Below are positions 35,801 to 45,388 of a stretch of 64,000 nucleotides of DNA, piece by piece. Under the pieces are notes generated by a model. The model saw only the letters and a program-made list of their open reading frames with translations. It searched no databases and had not been told where the DNA came from. The DNA lies in NCBI GenBank assembly GCA_051294375.1, contig CM119271.1:12335235-12399234 (forward strand), read 5' to 3'. Numbering within the stretch: position 1 is the first letter of the stretch; every line of letters starts with the position of its first letter. Position numbers and translations under genes: made by a program. This DNA comes from Paraspadella gotoi. Lineage: Eukaryota; Chaetognatha.

Positions 35801-38800
35801 GCCTGATATGAATTTATTTTATTGATCAATCAATCATTCAATTAATCATGATGGTGCTATCCTCGTTGTCATCATAATCATCATCAGGGATCGTTTTATA
35901 AATGAAAAGACAAAAAAACAAACAAGTTTGAGCTAACAATGCCAGAACTGATCAATTAATTAATTATTCAATCAATTAATCAAATTTCAATCAATCAATC
36001 AAAAATTAAGCATCAATCAATTTTGTCATCGTCGGTATTATCATTGTCGTGGTTGCCATCATTAATTATTTAATTAATTAAACTCTTTTATCTTTGTTGT
36101 ACATTGCAAAACTGTATCTTTATCATTTATTTATCCTTGTTGTTTTGTTTCTCTCTCACTCTCTCTCTCTCTTTAACAAGTTTCACTTCTTTTCACAACT
36201 CACTCAATCTGGCCTTACCTTCAACCTGTCCTCACATCTGACCACTATTCTGTCTCACCACTTTGTTGAAAACTTTTACCTTTTCTCTTTTCTCTCTCTC
36301 TCTCTCTCTCACACTCTCTTTTACACAAATTTATTATTGAATGTCATATGCTGATGAAGGCTTGAAGTAAAACAAGCCGAAACATTCCAACTATTAAATA
36401 AAAATCGTTGTTACAAAATTAAAATTCTTTGCTTTCTCTAAATTAATTAATTGAAATATTTTTTATAATGTTTGCGGTGACTCAAAACAAAAATTTATAG
36501 AAAAATTTGAGGCGTGTTTTTTGTGAAAAAGAAAACCTGGTATTATCAAAAACAGTAAAAAAGTAAAAAATGATAAAAATAATAACAACAACAACTAGTA
36601 TTTACATTGGCTGAGAAAAAGGTCAGCCATAACAAAGATTGGGTAAAAACAGGTCATTCTTATTGACCACTACTGTACTACGGCTCACAAAGTACAAAGA
36701 CTTCGTCGTCGTTTTCGTCATTGTATTCATCGTCGTTGTCGTCTTTGTTCAAATAATTTGAGCTCCCAAATGTTCGATGTTATTATTTTAATTAATTATA
36801 TGTAATTAATTAAAAATTTTTTTTTTCAATTAATTAATCAATTAATTACCGCTAATGATCGTGGGCAGATCCGGCATTGTTTGCTCAAACTTTTTTATTA
36901 ATAATTTTGATTTATTTATTTTATATATTTTTTTTATTTGCTTTTTTGTTCAGTGCAAGAGGGGAAAAAAAAAGAAAGATAGAGAGAGAGTGTGTGTTAG
37001 AGATTTAAGTATGTATAAGCATAATATTATGCAATATTGCCAATAAAACAGATCAATCCTTTTGGTTTAAACTTGTTTATTAACATGAAAAATGTTATGG
37101 ATTTAAAAAAAGGAGACTTAATTTAAAGAAAAATAATAAGAAATAAAATATTTTTAGTTTTATAGAATTAAAAAAGTTAATTTAAATTTTAATTTAAGTT
37201 AATTACAGTTTTTTTCAGATAGAAAAAATCTTTTTTTAGCTCAGATTTTATTTGAAATATATAAAAAGATAATTAAAAAAATAAATATGTAATTTTTTTT
37301 CATAGATTCTCGACCAAAGAGGAAAAGAGAATAAAAGAGAAAAAAAAATAAAAAGAAGAGAATAAGAAAAGTGAATAAAAAAATTAAGGAGCAAACAATT
37401 TTAAATGTTGAAAATAAATATTGAAAACAATTTTTAAAAAAAAATCAAGAAAGAGCAGGGGGTTGCAAAGATTTTAATACATTAAATACCTTTCATTTCT
37501 AACCAATAAAAACAAATGACCAGGAAGCGAACACGCAGGGTTATATAGCTTCCGGGTTCAATCCTTTTTTTCTCAATTTTTCTATCGCTCCCGGTTTCGG
37601 GTTCTCTTCAAAAAATCGGCCGCTTCCACAGTGTTCGGTTTCGCTTTCCGGATCGCGTTCACATCTCTGATTTAAATTCAAGGATTTTGGTTAGGAAATA
37701 AAAAATAATAATTAAAAATAAATTACAATTTTTAAAAAAATATATAAAGATTAAATATTGACTTAAAATTAAATTGAAATAGAGCGTTATCGACAAATAG
37801 TGCCGGAGAGGATAGTCGATAATCAATGTTACGATGTCCCCCAGGTTGCCCGATAGATGATTCAAACTCGGGTCACCCAGCCTGCGCCAAAGCCATAGAA
37901 CTCGGGACTCGAGTCATTTGCGTAGGAAACAAGAAACCAGTTTGGATCGACACAAAGACGAGGAGGAAGAAGAGATAATGGCAAAGACTCGCAAAAAGAA
38001 GCAAGACGTTGGTGGCCGGCAATCGATCTTGCAATCAGGAAGAGCCGGAAGATGTGGAAGAAGCGACGCCGATCAACCTGGCGGCCTTGAAGAGATCGAG
38101 AAGTTGCGCCGATGGCGGCGGAGAAAGAGGCTGCGGCGGCGGCGGGGCGTCGGCGGCGGCGGCGTCGAAGACGACCACCATGGCCTTGACGTCCGCTCCA
38201 TCGCGACCCCGCAACAACAACAACAACAAGGGGGAAGCGACGGCGACGATGAAGGTCGAGGCGAAGTCGTGGATCTCGATTTGAGTCCGGAAGAGTTGTG
38301 GAACTGGACAAGGCGTTGGAGGCCAAAGAGATTCGAGAGGCGACGAGGAAGAAGCTGCTCAAGATGGCCGCCTTGGAGGTGTTGAGGGAAGAGATCAGGT
38401 TGAGGGAGAAGAAAGAGGCGGCGGAGGAGGAATCGGGAGCGGCGGCTGCTGCGGGGAGAACCGCGGCGGAACCGAAGCGAACGCTGGCGGAAGAAATGAA
38501 CGACATGGACGAGAATTGCAACAAATCTTGTACCTTTTTGGGGATGGAGATCACTTGTGAGGCGTTGGGGGGGGGAGAGAGGAGTTTGAATGGGATCCGG
38601 TGGGGGGGGCGGGGGGGGGCGAAGGATAGTATTGGGAGTATCGTTTGGCAAATATGAGGGGGCGGGCGGGGAGGTAAAAATATTCTTTCTCTACTTTTTA
38701 AAAATGTTTATTAATTTTTTTTTTTTTTTTTTGTCAGCGTTTTTGCCCGCGTTCATGCGACCGAAGATGAAATGTATGGAAACCGTGGAGTGGGAAAAGT

Positions 38801-39930
38801 TGGAAGCGCAGGTGGAAAGAGAAAGAGAGAGAGAAAGAGGGAAAGAAAGAGAAAAAGTTGGATAGAAAGAAAGAACGTTGGAAAGAAAGAATAAAGAAAG
38901 TTGGAAGAAAGAAAGTCGGAAGGAAAGAATAAAGAAAGTAAGAAAGAACGTTGGAAAGAAAGAAAGAAAGTTGGAAAAAAGAAAGAACTTTGGAAAGAAA
39001 GAATAAAGAAAGTAGTAAAGAAAGAATAAAAAAAGTTGGAAAGAAAGAAAGGGAAAGAAAGACAGATAGACAGAAGATTCGACTGCCCGCTCCCCTCTCT
39101 TCTCCTCCTCCCCCAGTCCGAGTTTCATCCCAAACTCTGACTTCGTCGGCCTCAATTTCATCGAGGATGTTGGGATCCCGACGGAAGACTGGAAATCCTC
39201 GGGCGTCGTCCATCGAACGTCGCTTCTCAAGCCCGGCGCCGTCGGGCACCGCGAGGGGTTGGCGGGCGCCGCGGAAGAGGCGAAGGCGCCCGAGACGAAA
39301 GCGGAAAGGCGCCAAGTGGGCGTGGTCAAGGCGCGGAGGGAAATCGGGATCGTCAATCAAGAAACGGACGGGAGGAAAACGATCGGTGGGGGGGATTTAA
39401 TTTTACGATAAAGAAAGAAATTTATAAATAAAAAAATAAAGTAATTTATCTTTCCCTCGATGATAAATTAAAGGTCTCCTCAAACTGCGCAGATTGTCCG
39501 CAGATCGAGAAGTCATCGACAAATCCTTTGATGCGACGGAATTAAAAACGTCCCAGGTCGATGATTCATTTTTTTGAACCAAGATTAATTTTAAAGCCAT
39601 TTTAATTTGCTAATTATTGTTTTCTATATTTAATTGAGCCTAAACTTAGATGCGAACTGGATGAAGGGCGACGAGTCGTGACGCTCCATGTTAAAAACTA
39701 AACATCTTTTACGCTCATCCGAGTTTTATTTAAACATTTTTTAACTCTGATCTTTCCCCCCCCCCCACCCGAGCAGAAAGAAAATAGGAATTGAGAAGAT
39801 CCTGGACCACGCCCAACGACGCCGCCACCGCCACCTGTCGAGACTGGCCAGTTCCGGTTTCCGATCTAAGATTGGCGTCGAGTTGGAATTAGCTAATGAC
39901 GGCGACTTTATAAGAAATAAAAAAATATGA
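17907..39930 (+). CDS. 22-kb gene for a Cys-Pro-rich protein with CPC and CGPC motifs
   Basis: Predicted coding exons: 17907-18097, 18660-18788, 18857-19083, 19614-19769, 29728-29841, 30123-30527 (or to TGA 30542), 31254 (or 31249)-31424, 31572-31701, 32421-32581, 32690-32800, 33100-33282, 33749-33853, 34507-34596, 34886-34955, 37845-38556, 38738-38811, 39117-39385, 39504-39556 and 39781-39930 (TGA). Almost all junction phases agree. The protein has repeated CPC motifs (GCPCGDDDCKK, QCPCTDGNCKN, GCPCPDPQCPK, ECPCRDPKCPK) and CGPC/CGP motifs (DECGPCDMK, YKCGPCSLK, ERCGPCQYK), separated by acidic and helical stretches. No signal peptide is visible and the first exon was not found. CGP-type repeats occur in sperm-tail proteins such as ODF1 and the Drosophila Mst(3)CGP group; a structural sperm or cilium role is only an analogy. 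The exon at 37845 has an in-frame TAA at 37976 and its 3' part reads in another frame; the entry into 39117 is out of phase. The gene may end earlier, splice differently, or contain sequence errors. It hosts an ABCC gene and two transposons in introns. Confidence 0.6.
19084..19560 (+). repeat. Decayed tandem copies of an exon end inside the intron
   Basis: After the exon end at 19083 the intron contains several degraded copies of the exon tail plus donor. The clearest is at 19111-19173 (CTTGAGTATTTCGTCACCC, then AAAACGGGGAGGTAATAGGG), and a last trace near 19537-19562 reads GTGTTTCGCAACCCAAAATG. Unit spacing is 60-90 bases. Confidence 0.65.
19770..19880. repeat. (GA)n microsatellite directly after a donor
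   Basis: The predicted donor GTAGAG runs straight into about 110 bases of GA repeat with a few interruptions. Confidence 0.95.
20318..20329 (+). promoter_or_regulatory. Three-codon upstream ORF overlapping the ABCC start
   Basis: ATG AAA CTA TGA starts 8 bases before the chosen ABCC ATG, and its TGA overlaps that ATG (ATGA). It follows an A-rich run. If transcripts include it, scanning ribosomes would meet it first. Confidence 0.3.
20326..24789 (+). CDS. ABCC (MRP)-type ABC transporter, intronless
   Basis: A 1487-residue full-length ABC exporter of the C subfamily, which pumps organic anions and conjugates across membranes. The start at 20326 is chosen because the following residues (FWDDEVSWKTWNPDLTPC) align with the N-terminus of ABCC1-type proteins; the open frame extends 57 codons further upstream into low-quality sequence. 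Layout: TMD0 about 1-200, L0 linker, TMD1 about 340-590, NBD1 with Walker A GPVGSGKST near residue 675, signature LSGGQKMRISL and Walker B LYLLDDPLASVD; TMD2 about 890-1190; NBD2 with Walker A GRTGAGKSS near 1280, signature LSLGQRQL, Walker B ILVLDEATASVD and switch motif TIAHRLD. The NBD1 switch position reads ILVTNDAS where relatives usually have a His. TMD0 carries homopolymers of about 13 Asp and 10 Ser. It sits, without introns, inside the 10-kb intron 19770-29727 of the Cys-Pro-rich gene on the same strand. Confidence 0.95.
25160..25610. repeat. 46-bp minisatellite
   Basis: About ten copies of a 46-base unit containing ACGGCTGCTTTCTCGGATCC and CATTCCGACGC, with variants in which CCCATTCCGACG becomes TCTTTCCGATG. 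A 46-base period shifts frame at each unit, which explains open frames of 150-230 codons in several frames. It lies 370 bases after the ABCC stop. Confidence 0.95.
25611..26126. other. Intronic spacer with a G-rich purine patch
   Basis: Between the minisatellite and the foldback element. Positions 25920-26115 are purine-rich (GAGGAGGAGGAGACG, runs of G). No exon was recognised. Confidence 0.5.
26135..29261. mobile_element. 3.1-kb foldback element with about 1-kb inverted arms and an 8-bp target duplication
   Basis: The flanks are a perfect 8-bp direct repeat, GTGAGCAT (26127-26134 and 29262-29269). The element begins TAGGCTTAGCAAATTTT and ends AAAATTTGCTAAGGCCTA. The arms (about 26135-27090 and 28270-29261) are near-complementary throughout, for example GATCAATAAGTGCTTGCAAC against GTTGCAAGCACTTATTGATC. 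The spacer is about 1.2 kb. No transposase frame is present, so it must be mobilised in trans. An 8-bp duplication fits hAT, P or Merlin-type transposases, but the terminal TAGG is not the usual hAT CA(G), so the superfamily is open. Confidence 0.85.
27387..27429 (-). ncRNA. Hammerhead-ribozyme-like motif
   Basis: On the minus strand: GACG, then CTGATGA, a stem II pairing GGCTC with GAGCC, then GAAA, the short palindrome ACATGT, T and CGTC. GACG/CGTC forms stem I. CUGAUGA and GAAA are the invariant hammerhead core. ACA/UGU gives a stem III without a loop, as in minimal hammerheads of Penelope-like elements and retrozymes that work as dimers. The predicted cleavage triplet is GUU. An extra A lies between CUGAUGA and stem II. 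It lies in the spacer of the foldback element. Confidence 0.55.
29275..29400. repeat. GGACAATGGAAATT-type short tandem repeat
   Basis: Degenerate 10-11 base units (TTGGACAATGG, AAATTGGACATTGG) directly after the foldback element. Confidence 0.85.
29617..29698. repeat. (GA)n microsatellite before an acceptor
   Basis: A GA run of about 80 bases ending 30 bases before the predicted acceptor at 29727. Confidence 0.95.
30583..30812 (+). mobile_element. tRNA-derived SINE, copy 2
   Basis: It begins TGGTGGACTAAAATCCACCA and includes an A-box-like word (TGGCAAGTCATTCG) and, about 35 bases on, a B-box-like word (GGGTTCTAGCCC), the spacing of a tRNA gene promoter. The body then reads GGGACGGGGCGCTTAACCCG and ends near TAATTACTGTCTCTT. 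It is the inverted counterpart of 10065-10272 and lies in an intron of the Cys-Pro-rich gene. Confidence 0.8.
31745..31975 (+). repeat. Dispersed repeat family C, copy 1
   Basis: About 230 bases from ATGGCAACAGCCGGGTTGCC to GTGTGAATATA, about 90% identical by eye to 41337-41585. Internal landmarks are GATGCCCATTGGGATGGGG and TAACCCTAGGACGGTCTC. Being short and GC-rich it may be a SINE or a MITE, but no promoter boxes were recognised. It lies in an intron of the Cys-Pro-rich gene. Confidence 0.75.
33899..34300 (+). repeat. Dispersed repeat family B, one long and one short copy
   Basis: 33899-34170 starts with GAAATTGGTACAACCAATAT and includes AAGCTATCTTGCCCCTGACT and CAAGACTCTCTCACAGTCTC. A truncated second copy follows at 34228-34300. 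On the complementary strand a short frame of 66 codons ends just before the AT-rich tail, and the tail closes with a small hairpin (TTGGTTGTACCAA). This looks like the 3' end of a retroelement. Relatives are at 53222-53490 and 62780-62905, with fragments at 11162, 44397 and 54172. Confidence 0.65.
35125..37669. mobile_element. hAT-type non-autonomous transposon, 2.5 kb
   Basis: Flanked by a perfect 8-bp duplication, ATTTAAAT (35117-35124 and 37670-37677). The termini are inverted: CAGAGATGTGGAAGCG on the left and the complement of CAGAGATGTGAACGCG on the right. CAGAGATG ends with 8-bp duplications are typical hAT signatures. The interior holds AATTAATCAATC-rich arrays, scattered GTCGTCGTTGTC blocks and a hammerhead-like motif, but no transposase. 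It lies in an intron of the Cys-Pro-rich gene. Confidence 0.85.
36345..36395 (+). ncRNA. Second hammerhead-like motif, probably decayed
   Basis: CTGATGA at 36351-36357, stem II GGCTTG/CAAGCC (36359-36364 with 36373-36378) and GAAAC at 36379-36383, followed by ATTCC. Stem II differs from the 27.4-kb copy by a compensated change, so pairing is conserved, but stem III and stem I are not clearly formed. Confidence 0.4.
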
Positions 39931-40445
39931 ATACATGTCGAGAAAAAAAAACTTTTATAAAAACTTTTTTTGTATTTCCGTCATGAAAATAAAAAGGAGC
40001 AATCATGCGTACGTTTGTCTCCAAGTCCAGGGTAATTGGCAATTTTTAACGATTCCAGTACAAGCACGAGTAAAGCTTTCTAGTAAAAGCGACTAACCGG
40101 GAATTTTCCATTTTGTTTTATACAAATGTGTAAATAATAACGAATGTAAAATGTAAGAAAAAAAAAACAATACGAAAAATAAAAAAAATGAGTCAATTTT
40201 TGGTCAAAGGCTCTTTTGCTTTTTTTGGGGGGGGGAAAGTAAACCCGCAAATAGAAAAAAGAAGAAAAAATAGACTAAGATTAAATCAGATAGGGTCAGA
40301 TCTTCTCAGATCAGGTCAGATCTGGTCAGGACAAATCGTTGTAGACTAGTTCAAATCAGATTGGGTCAGATCTTCTTAGATCAGGTCAGATCCTCGTAGA
40401 CTAGATCAAATCAGATCTGGTCAGGTCAAATCCTCGTAGACTAGA
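39931..40445. repeat. Intergenic, with a CAGATC-rich repeat
   Basis: AT-rich flank to about 40270. Degenerate units of AGATCAGGTCAGATC and TCCTCGTAGACTAG then run to about 40450, touching the last exon of the minus-strand gene. Confidence 0.7.
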
Positions 40446-43400
40446 TCAGACCAGATCCTCGTAGGCTGGAGGCAAATCTCTGGATCTCGAGGCGTCGATA
40501 GTTTGGAAGACTCGACCTTCGCCCAGATCGATGGCGCTGTAAGATGGCGGAAGGGAATTGTAGGTGGCGTCGGCGTCGGTCGTCGAAGCGCGTCTCTTAG
40601 CGTCGTCGTCGTCGTCTTCGTCGTCGTCTTCTTCCCGCGTCGAGTTGCCGGCGGCGATGGCGGCGAAATTTGGCGGCGGCGGCGGCGAGTCGAAGTTAGC
40701 GGTTGCCTCCGAGTCGGCGAGGGAGCCTGATTGAGAAAGAGAAATGGATCGTTGGAAAAATGATTGCGTCACTCAATTTCGTAAGAGAATGAACTGGAAT
40801 ATAAACTCTAAATGATACTAGATATGTACAGTCCTGTGCAAAAAAAACAAAAAAAACTCAAGCACAAAACTAAAAAAATAAGCAAGCTGGACTATTGGGA
40901 GCTAAAAAATAAAAAAACGTTAGCGATTTTCTTACTAGGGTAAAAAATCTGAAGTTGTTTTATCAGAAAATTTAGCCACAGTATTTGATAATTGTATTTA
41001 ACTTCCATTCGAAATCCGCGTCAAAACCTTAGAAACATGGACCCATTTTTCTGGGGCAATCCAGTTATCCAGCTATCCCTCCGGATGTCTATTATAATTA
41101 TTTTTCTTTTTTAATTTACTTCAAGTATTGTAAAATATCAAAAGAAAAAAGATTAATCTTAAATTTATCAGATTTTTTCTTATTCACCTCTGCGATAGAC
41201 TACTTCATTTTAAAAAATCACTACTCCTAAACCAATAGCCCGATTTTAATAACAATTTATGGCAAACTTATTATCTTTCAATAATCAATAATCAAGTTTA
41301 TAGGGTGATTTTTAAAGACTAAAATAAAGTGGCCCGTATGGCAACAGCCGGGTTGCCTGTGATGCCCATTGGGATGGGGCATCTCACTATTGGCTTTGGG
41401 GGCTTCCGACCCTCAGTGACGCCTCCAGTCACTGGCGCGGTAACCCTAGGACGGTCTCGCTTTGCCAACGCAGAGGGAAGTCGTTAGGACTGTGGATGGA
41501 ACACTACGCTTGGGATGGTGTGTTCCCCCTCTGAGCCAACGGATTTTGGCTGAAAGATGGTGGACGTGAGGTGGTGTGAATATACCGCCACACCCGTTTT
41601 ATTTGCACAGGTCGCTACTTGTAAAAAACTAGTTGTGGAGTCCACAGTTTCGTTGTTATAAGCGTCCACAGCGTATTAATTGATAATATTCTCTAGCCGA
41701 AGTTAAGCCCGACCGTGTTGAAATACAAACTCTTTAAAAAAAATCAGTGTTCGCGGAAAAAACACCTGTTTTCTTTTTAAAACATGAGGGATTGAGAGCG
41801 GGGAAGCAGTTGCAGCCCCCATGAGATTTTTGTTCTTTGAAAATGCGTGTTAAAAAAAAAAAAAAAAAAGTATTGACCGCTCATTCGTCTAAATTAATGA
41901 ATCTTCCCCCCTCCTAAAAAAACCCCACTTTTTTTCTGTCAAACCATGAAGAATCACCCGCGAAAATTAAAAAAAAAAACCAAAAAACCGACGAATCATT
42001 CTAACTTTATAATTTAGTTAAAAAAAGATTAAACGGACAAAAAAAAAAATCTTTCACTTGGTAGGAAGTCATAAAAGTCAGGATGGACGACGAAATCTCG
42101 ACTTGTCCTCCGCCTCCAAGAAAAACCGCCAAGCGACCGCCGACTCCGCCCGACGGTGGATGGGGTTGGGTCGTTGTCGCTTCCGCCTTTTTCGTCAACG
42201 TCCTTCTTTCGGGCGACACGTCGGCGTTTCCGGTTCTTTTGCCGGAACTCTCGGCCTCGTTCCAATCGAGTCCGAGCGTCATCTCGTGGGCTGGGTCACT
42301 TCGTTACGGTCTCTGCTGCGTCACGGGTCCGTTGGTTGGACGGCTCATCAATCGTCACGGATGTAAAGTCGCCACGTTGCTGGGGACGATCGTAGTTTTC
42401 TTGGGCGGCGTGGCGGCGTCGTTAGCGCCGGACGTGACGCTGCTCATCCTCTTACTCGGCGTCATTCAAGGCATCGGCGTTGGTTTCGCCTTTCTTCCTC
42501 CCATCGTCGCCGTCGGAACTTATTTCGAAAAACGGCGCGCTATCGCCACCGGCGTCGCGAGTTGCGGCGCCGGAATCGGCGGAGTCTTCTTCCCGCCGCT
42601 CATCAAATACCTGGCGGAAGAATGGAGTTGGCGCGGCGCGGTTCTCGTCAACGCGGCGCTCATGTTGCACGTCGGCGCATGCGCGTTGCTCTTTAGAAAA
42701 TTGGAAGACAATTCCTCGGAAGAAGTGACGCCGATGATCGTTAAGTTGAATTACGAAGACACGAGACGAATCGTGAATGATCCAGTTTCTCACGATAGCC
42801 TCACTCTCGTCAATGTCAAAAACTCATTCGACTCAATCGAAATCGAGGCTACGAGGAAAAGCAGCCTCGTTTCCGTCACGCCCACTCCCCAACCCTCTAG
42901 TCGACGAAGCTCAAGGGTGGCGACGATCGAAAGTAGTCTTCTAAACTCGCCCATCCCAGAGGAGCCTTCGAGCGAGGAAGTCGAGTCTCGTCTGCCCGCG
43001 ATCGTTGAAGACTTGGTCGACGACGGCGACGGGAAATCCGCGACGAGTTGGACCGACGCAAATAGAAAAGGCATGCTCCATCCTCTCTACTCTCCCGACG
43101 AAGGAATGCGAAGTTTTCGATCGAGCGGAAGCTCGAAAGGAATTCTTCATCGACGCGATATTCAATTCGATCCCTTCGATCTTTTTCTCTCTTCGTCGAG
43201 AAGAAATTCGCGACGTCAAACCGTCGGGTTCAACATGAACGCTTATTATTTAATAGAGAATCGAGGAAAGAGCAGGCGTGGCCAACACTCCTCCAAGATC
43301 GATCACAAACGATTCTCTCTTCATTCCGTCCCGACGAAAGTCTCGTTGGCTTGGATCGAGGGAACCGGATCAGAGCCGGATCCCGACGTGGCCTTGAAGT

Positions 43401-45341
43401 ATCGCCCGCCGAGACTGAAGACGTCCACGAGATTCTCTTGGTCGAAACCCAGCGACGGTCGTCCCAAACAACACAAATACAGACCTCTGGATCGCAAAGA
43501 CGTTCTCTACGGGAGCTCCATTCTCAATTTGGATCATTTCGAGTCTAAGAGAAGCGGCGTCGTCGATCCGCGAGATTTGATCAGCGTCTTGGAGTCTCCC
43601 GACGATGACGTCGCCGACGAGATGACGTTGAGTCAAAGTCCATCGTTTTGGGTCCATTGCGTGGTCAACGCCGTCTACATGTTCGCCTTCTGCATCCCAA
43701 CAACATTTTTGGTCGACTACGCGTCGTCGGTGGGCGTGGCAGCCTCCGAATCAAGTTATCTTCTTTCACTGATGGGCTGCGTCGGCTGCTGCGTGCGAAT
43801 CGGCGTCGGATTCGTCGCCGATATGACCGACTGGCGGGGAATTCGATTGAGCGGCGCCGGGATGGTGCTCGGCGGCGTTGCGACGCTCGTGGCGCCGGCT
43901 TTGCCGATGAACTTTCTCCTTCTCGCCGTTTACGCGTCGGTCTTTACCGTCGGCAGCGGGACTTACCTCGCGCTGCAATCCATCGTCATCGTCGACCTCT
44001 TTGGCATCGAACGCTTGACGGACGGATTCGGAGCTCTCCAACTCTTCCGAGGAATCGGCGCCATGATCGGTCCGCCCCTCGGAGGATACGTCGTCGACGT
44101 CGTGGGTCATTACGGATGGACTTTTGGGTTGAGCGGGATCTTGATGATTGCTTCCGGTTTGGCGGAAGTCGCGGTGGATAAAATGGCGGCGCGCGAGGGG
44201 GCGCGTCGGAGGAGGATTAATAAGATAAAGCATTTGGAAATGTTGTTGATATCGCCCAAGGACAGGCTCATTTGAATTGTAATCCTTGTACATAATAATG
44301 ATTATAAATACTCGGGTCATCGACTTTTGTCCCCCCCCCCCGCCGAGTAGAGCAGAAACGAAGGTTGCTTAAAAATCTGTACAATTGAGAGGACTATTAC
44401 AATAAATTTGGTGAAACCAATCAACATTAAAAAATGTTAATTGTTATCCATTCATTCGATAAATCGCCTATTAAATACCTCGCTAAGCTTTCTTGCCTCC
44501 AGAGTTCAAGAATTTGCTACTGTGGGCTCGTGGTTTACGTCATCCATTCCTCTTACAAAATAATAAAAGAACAACACTGATATTCAACAAATAAAAGAAC
44601 AACACGGATATTCAACAAATAAAAGAACAACACGGATATTCAACAAATAAAAGAACAACACGGATATACAACAAACCAGAGTAAGGCGGTGGGGCTTCGT
44701 AGGGCGGAGGAGCTTCAACGACGCCGATCATCTCTTCCGGATTTTGACTGCGATTGACTTCGCTATCTGGAGTCGATTGCGGCGCGTCTGTGAATGAATG
44801 AATGAATGAATGAATGAATGAATGAATGAATGAATGAATGAATGAATGAAAGAAAGAATGAAAAAGAAGCAAAAATAAATAAATTGAAATTTTTTAAAAA
44901 AAGTTAAAAGAGTTGAGATAATAAACGAATGGATGAAAGAACTAATAAATGAACGAATGAACGAACAAAGTAAGAAATAAAAAGTAACGAATGAACGGAC
45001 TAACGAATGAACAAACGAACAAAGAAAAAGAACGAAGAAGCAAGCGAACAGACGAACCCGGTAAAAAAAAAGGAACGAATGAACGAAAGGCCCTTCTTCC
45101 CTCCGTCCAGCTCACCGACTAGATCGAGCACGACCTGCAAGACCCGTTCGCACTGTCTCGCCCGCGCTCTGATTATGGATTTGGAGAGCGTGTAGAGAAG
45201 GAGTCCGGAGGCGAGGGTGAAGATGCCGAGGGTCACGAGAGAAGAGGCCAATCGATTCGGGGCTTTGTGGAAGAACCCGCCGAGGAACAGCATGAAGATG
45301 CCTTTTGGAGGCAGAGGGAGAGAGACGTGTTGAGGACCATT

Positions 45342-45388
<47 letters not shown>

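Noticed and set aside
43648-44320. 177-codon plus and 184-codon minus frames over the SLC16 gene
   Set aside because: Alternative-frame shadows of TM7-TM12; the SLC16 frame has the family motif and membrane pattern.
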